From positions 62,001 through 126,000 of the forward strand of contig NZ_BDCG01000023.1 of assembly GCF_001613385.1 (NCBI RefSeq): DNA of 64,000 nucleotides, written 5' to 3'. Shown here one piece after another: positions 61,741 to 64,000 of the stretch (position 1 is its first letter; the number at the start of each line of letters is the position of its first letter). The notes below the pieces were generated by a model, which did no database searches, was not told the DNA's origin, and was given only the letters and a program-made list of their open reading frames with translations. Both the position numbers and the translations under genes were made by a program. The DNA is from Nocardia flavorosea NBRC 108225. Its GTDB lineage: Bacteria > Actinomycetota > Actinomycetes > Mycobacteriales > Mycobacteriaceae.

Positions 61741-62060
61741 TGCGCGCCCGCCAGGTTGAGGGTGACCACGCCGGCGACCACCAGTGCCACCCCGGCAATT
61801 TTGGCGGGACCGAGCGATTCGCCCAGGAACAATGCGCCGACGATGACGATCAAGGTCGTGCCCAGCCCCGACCACACCGCATAGGCGAATCCGACCTGCA
61901 TTCCGCGTGCGATGGCCTGAGCCAGGAGAACGAAGGCGACGGTGTACGCGGCCAGCGACGCCACGGTCGGCCAGAGCTTGGTGAAACCTTCCGTGGCCTT
62001 GAGCAGGCTGGTCCCCACGATTTCCGCGACGATCGCCAGCCCGAGCATTACCAGTGCCAT
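61737..62060 (-). CDS. Small multidrug resistance (SMR) efflux protein
   Basis: A 107-residue four-TM SMR exporter of the EmrE/Mmr type, dimeric and proton-coupled. The essential Glu14 lies in LAIVAEIVGTSLLKATEGFTKLWPTV. YAVWSGLGTTLIVIVGALFLGE is the TM3-TM4 signature. AAGGGG precedes the ATG at 62058. It is the first gene of an operon with the TetR gene and lies 13 bases downstream of a long palindrome. Confidence 0.93.
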   Translation of the reverse strand: MALVMLGLAIVAEIVGTSLLKATEGFTKLWPTVASLAAYTVAFVLLAQAIARGMQVGFAYAVWSGLGTTLIVIVGALFLGESLGPAKIAGVALVVAGVVTLNLAGAH

Positions 62061-62072
62061 GACCGGCCCCTT

Positions 62073-62110
62073 CGATGTGTACGTTTGTCCATGGATAAAC
62101 GTACACATCG
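62073..62110. promoter_or_regulatory. 38-bp palindromic TetR operator of the SMR operon
   Basis: Perfect 14-bp arms, CGATGTGTACGTTT and AAACGTACACATCG, flank GTCCATGGAT, whose centre TCCATGGA is itself palindromic. Only one base pair of the 38 is mismatched. The size is like the long operators of QacR-type repressors. It ends 13 bases before the SMR start and so covers the promoter or transcription start. Confidence 0.8.
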
Positions 62111-62366
62111 ACGACCGGCCTGTGCGGTTCCTGGTCGCGGCGAAGTGATACGTGACTCCACTTCCGGGAGAACGGCCGGGCGGGGTTCGGGGAGGCCGAT
62201 GAGGAGTTCGCCGAAGGTATGCAGCAGGGGCAGGCGTGCGCTGGTGGAGGGCGCCGTGCCGGCTCTTGGCCGAGTCGACGGTCGACGGGAGCCCGTACCG
62301 CCCGACCGGTGTGGCCCCGGTGACGGTGCCGGGTGTGGACGGTGCGGAGAGTAGCGCGAAACGCGT

Positions 62367-63146
62367 CTACCCGCGGCACTCCCGGCGATTCCGGGACAGC
62401 AGGAACAGGATCACCAATGTTGCCGCACCCAGTGCGAGCAGGAGTTGGCGGTTGGCGGATAAGCCGGCGGCCGCCATCAAATCGATGGGTTCGGCGCCGG
62501 GTCGCGCGGCGACAGGGGTGGGCCCGGCCGGCCGGGGCGAGGAGGCCGACCCGGCATCAGCGGGCCCGGTGCGAGGGGCTCGCGTGGGTCCGGTGGCCTC
62601 GGCGCCGACGATCTGAGTGGGCGCAGCGCCGACCTGCCCGGTGGCGTCGGCGGGGGTGGAGTTGCTTGCCACCTCGACTCCCTCGTCGGCGGCCCCGCCC
62701 GCCGACGAGGTGATCTCCGCGGCGAGGTTGTCGGCGAAGGTGCCGATCAGTGTGCCCGCCACATCGGCCAGGGCGCCCCGGCCGAACTGGGCGGGTTTAC
62801 CGGTGATCGCCAGGTCGGTGTCGACGAAAACATCGGTGACGCCGCCCGATTCGACCAGACGGCAGGTGATCACCGCTTTCGCGGTGCCGTTGCCGCGGGT
62901 TTCGCGGCCGCCGCCCTCGAGGACCGCGATTCCGGCGTCCGCGTCCTGGGACAAAATTTTGATGACACCGTTGTAGGTGAGTCCCACCGGCCCGAGTTTC
63001 ACCTTGATCTTTCCGTGGAAATCGTCACCGTCCCGGGATGTGAGGGTGGCACCCGGAACGCAGGGCGCGAGCCGCTCGAGGTCGAGCAGAACGGGCCAGG
63101 CCTCGTCGGCGGGAACGGGGATCCGGAAAGTGTTCTCGAGTTTCAT
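62367..63146 (-). CDS. coxG: CoxG-like protein (SRPBCC) with C-terminal membrane anchor
   Basis: A 259-residue protein. Residues 1-145 are the CoxG SRPBCC domain (MKLENTFRIPVPADEAWPVLLDLERLAPCVPGATLTS, then KIKVKLGPVGLTYNGVIKIL and the GRGALADVAGTLIGTFADNLAAEI helix). A Pro/Ala-rich linker leads to a TM helix (QLLLALGAATLVILFLLS) near the C-terminus. CoxG recruits carbon-monoxide-dehydrogenase-type molybdenum enzymes to the membrane. It follows coxS by 28 bases in the same direction. Here the substrate could be CO or another small molecule, since many Cox paralogues are not CO enzymes. Confidence 0.9.
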   Translation of the reverse strand: MKLENTFRIPVPADEAWPVLLDLERLAPCVPGATLTSRDGDDFHGKIKVKLGPVGLTYNGVIKILSQDADAGIAVLEGGGRETRGNGTAKAVITCRLVESGGVTDVFVDTDLAITGKPAQFGRGALADVAGTLIGTFADNLAAEITSSAGGAADEGVEVASNSTPADATGQVGAAPTQIVGAEATGPTRAPRTGPADAGSASSPRPAGPTPVAARPGAEPIDLMAAAGLSANRQLLLALGAATLVILFLLSRNRRECRG

Positions 63147-63174
63147 ACGCGGTCCTTGGCTTCGGTGGGCCGGT

Positions 63175-63675
63175 TCAGGCCTGCGGTGACGCGGGGGTTT
63201 CGGCGTCGATCGTGGTGGCGGCGTCCCGGACGGCCCGGATGATGCCCTGATAGCCGGTGCATCGGCAGATGTTCCCGGACAGTGCCTCGCGGATCTCGTC
63301 GTCGCCGGGGTCGGGGTTCTCCGCAAGGAAGGCGGTGGTGGAGACCACGAATCCCGGTGTGCAGAACCCGCATTGCAGGCCGTGGTGATCGCGGAAGGCC
63401 TGCTGTACCGGCGAGAGCCGGCCGTCCGGTTCGGCCAGGCCTTCGATCGTGGTCACCTCGGCACCGTCGGCCTGTACCGCGAAAACCAGGCAGGCGCGCA
63501 CCGCCGCCCCGTCGAGCAGGACCGAACAAGCACCGCAGACACCGTGCTCGCAGCCGAGGTGGGTGCCGGTGAGTCCGCAGGTTTCGCGCAGGTAGTCGGC
63601 CAGCGTGCGCCGGGGCGGGATCCGGTCCCGGCGCCGGACTCCATTGACCACCACCGCGATCTCGGTATCAGTCAT
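63175..63675 (-). CDS. coxS: Molybdenum hydroxylase small subunit, [2Fe-2S] (CoxS)
   Basis: A 166-residue two-cluster iron-sulphur subunit of xanthine-oxidase-family enzymes. The plant-type cluster is held by Cys42, 47, 50 and 62 (GCEHGVCGACSVLLDG...AC). The second cluster is held by Cys102, 105, 137 and 139 (CGFCTPG and CRCTGY). Length is normal. Its ATG overlaps the end of the coxM-like gene by 8 bases, and it is followed by coxG. Confidence 0.95.
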   Translation of the reverse strand: MTDTEIAVVVNGVRRRDRIPPRRTLADYLRETCGLTGTHLGCEHGVCGACSVLLDGAAVRACLVFAVQADGAEVTTIEGLAEPDGRLSPVQQAFRDHHGLQCGFCTPGFVVSTTAFLAENPDPGDDEIREALSGNICRCTGYQGIIRAVRDAATTIDAETPASPQA

Positions 63676-64000
63676 TGCTCGCCTCCTCTACCGCGCGGGC
63701 CCAGGCCCGCGCGACCATGACCGCCCCGATCCGGCGCCGGAATTCGGCGGATCCGTGGATATCGGCGGGGACAGCGTTCAGTGCCGCGGTGGCCGACCGC
63801 CCGACCTCCGCCGGATCGATATCGGCCGCGGGGCGTCCGAGCACCTCGGATTCGGTGGTGGTGGCCCGCAGCGGGGTCGGTGCCAGGCCGAACAGCCCCA
63901 GCGCGACCTGTTCGATTCGGGAGTCCGCATCCAGCCGGACCGCGACCGTCGCGCCGGCCATGGCGAAATCACCGGCCCGGCGGGCGAATTCCTCGATCGC
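63668..64000 (-). CDS. coxM: Molybdenum hydroxylase FAD subunit (CoxM), C-terminal part cut by window edge
   Basis: Only the last ~110 residues are in the window. EEFARRAGDFAMAGATVAVRLD is the conserved C-terminal start of the CoxM CO-dehydrogenase flavin subunit. It ends with AAALN-like and SAEFRRRIGAVMVARAWARAVEEA. The N-terminal FAD motifs lie beyond the edge. The stop overlaps the coxS start. The large molybdopterin subunit is expected upstream of it or elsewhere. Confidence 0.88.
   Translation of the reverse strand, partial: AIEEFARRAGDFAMAGATVAVRLDADSRIEQVALGLFGLAPTPLRATTTESEVLGRPAADIDPAEVGRSATAALNAVPADIHGSAEFRRRIGAVMVARAWARAVEEASND

Overview
The window is high-GC DNA from an actinomycete, most likely a mycolic-acid-forming genus such as Nocardia. 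This rests on the protein families present: mycobacterial-type Ku, a RecBCD set, type II NADH dehydrogenase, a PapA-like acyltransferase, a DUF3558 lipoprotein, an F420-type LLM protein, many TetR regulators and frequent GTG/TTG starts. The species assignment is inference. I see no rRNA, tRNA, transposase, integrase, CRISPR array or prophage genes. The window looks like ordinary chromosome densely packed with small operons.

Layout. 1-2.8 kb: the N-terminus of a universal stress protein, a GNAT acetyltransferase, and a lycopene cyclase gene translationally coupled to ku. 3.3-6.3 kb: two paralogous secreted glycine-zipper proteins that share a duplicated leader. 6.4-10.9 kb: ndh, a cytochrome P450, a class A beta-lactamase-like protein and a small hypothetical. 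11.2-20.1 kb: a recC-recB-recD operon with overlapping or coupled starts. 20.1-25.9 kb: a TetR/aldehyde dehydrogenase/SDR unit, a PrmC-like methyltransferase, and a TetR facing a second SDR. 26.1-31.8 kb: an NrtR-like Nudix regulator facing galT, a DUF218 protein, folD, and a khtT/khtU-type cation-proton antiporter pair.

31.9-41.0 kb: a small hypothetical, a TerD-AIM24 fusion, a phytoene-desaturase-like oxidoreductase, a membrane-anchored binding-protein-like gene, an LLM oxidoreductase, and an SRPBCC-acyl-CoA synthetase fusion. 41.3-49.8 kb: a metallophosphoesterase, a PapA-like acyltransferase, a siderophore-interacting protein behind a palindrome, an M50 peptidase, a PucR regulator tail-to-tail with a short copy of its own N-terminal domain, a lipoprotein and an MFS exporter. 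49.8-58.7 kb: a HTH-containing hypothetical, a third glycine-zipper protein, a two-flavoprotein operon facing a TetR, a TetR facing DUF4334 and alcohol dehydrogenase genes across two operators, and an orphan acyl carrier protein. 59.1-60.7 kb: a small membrane protein, a DUF6153-like protein and a DUF305 lipoprotein. 61.2-64 kb: an SMR efflux/TetR operon under a long palindrome, then coxG, coxS and part of coxM.

No single large new system stands out. The strongest leads are the well-formed TetR operators, the two domain fusions, the stand-alone PucR-N-like protein beside its parent, the glycine-zipper family with its covarying leader repeat, and a marked excess of the hexamer GATATC.
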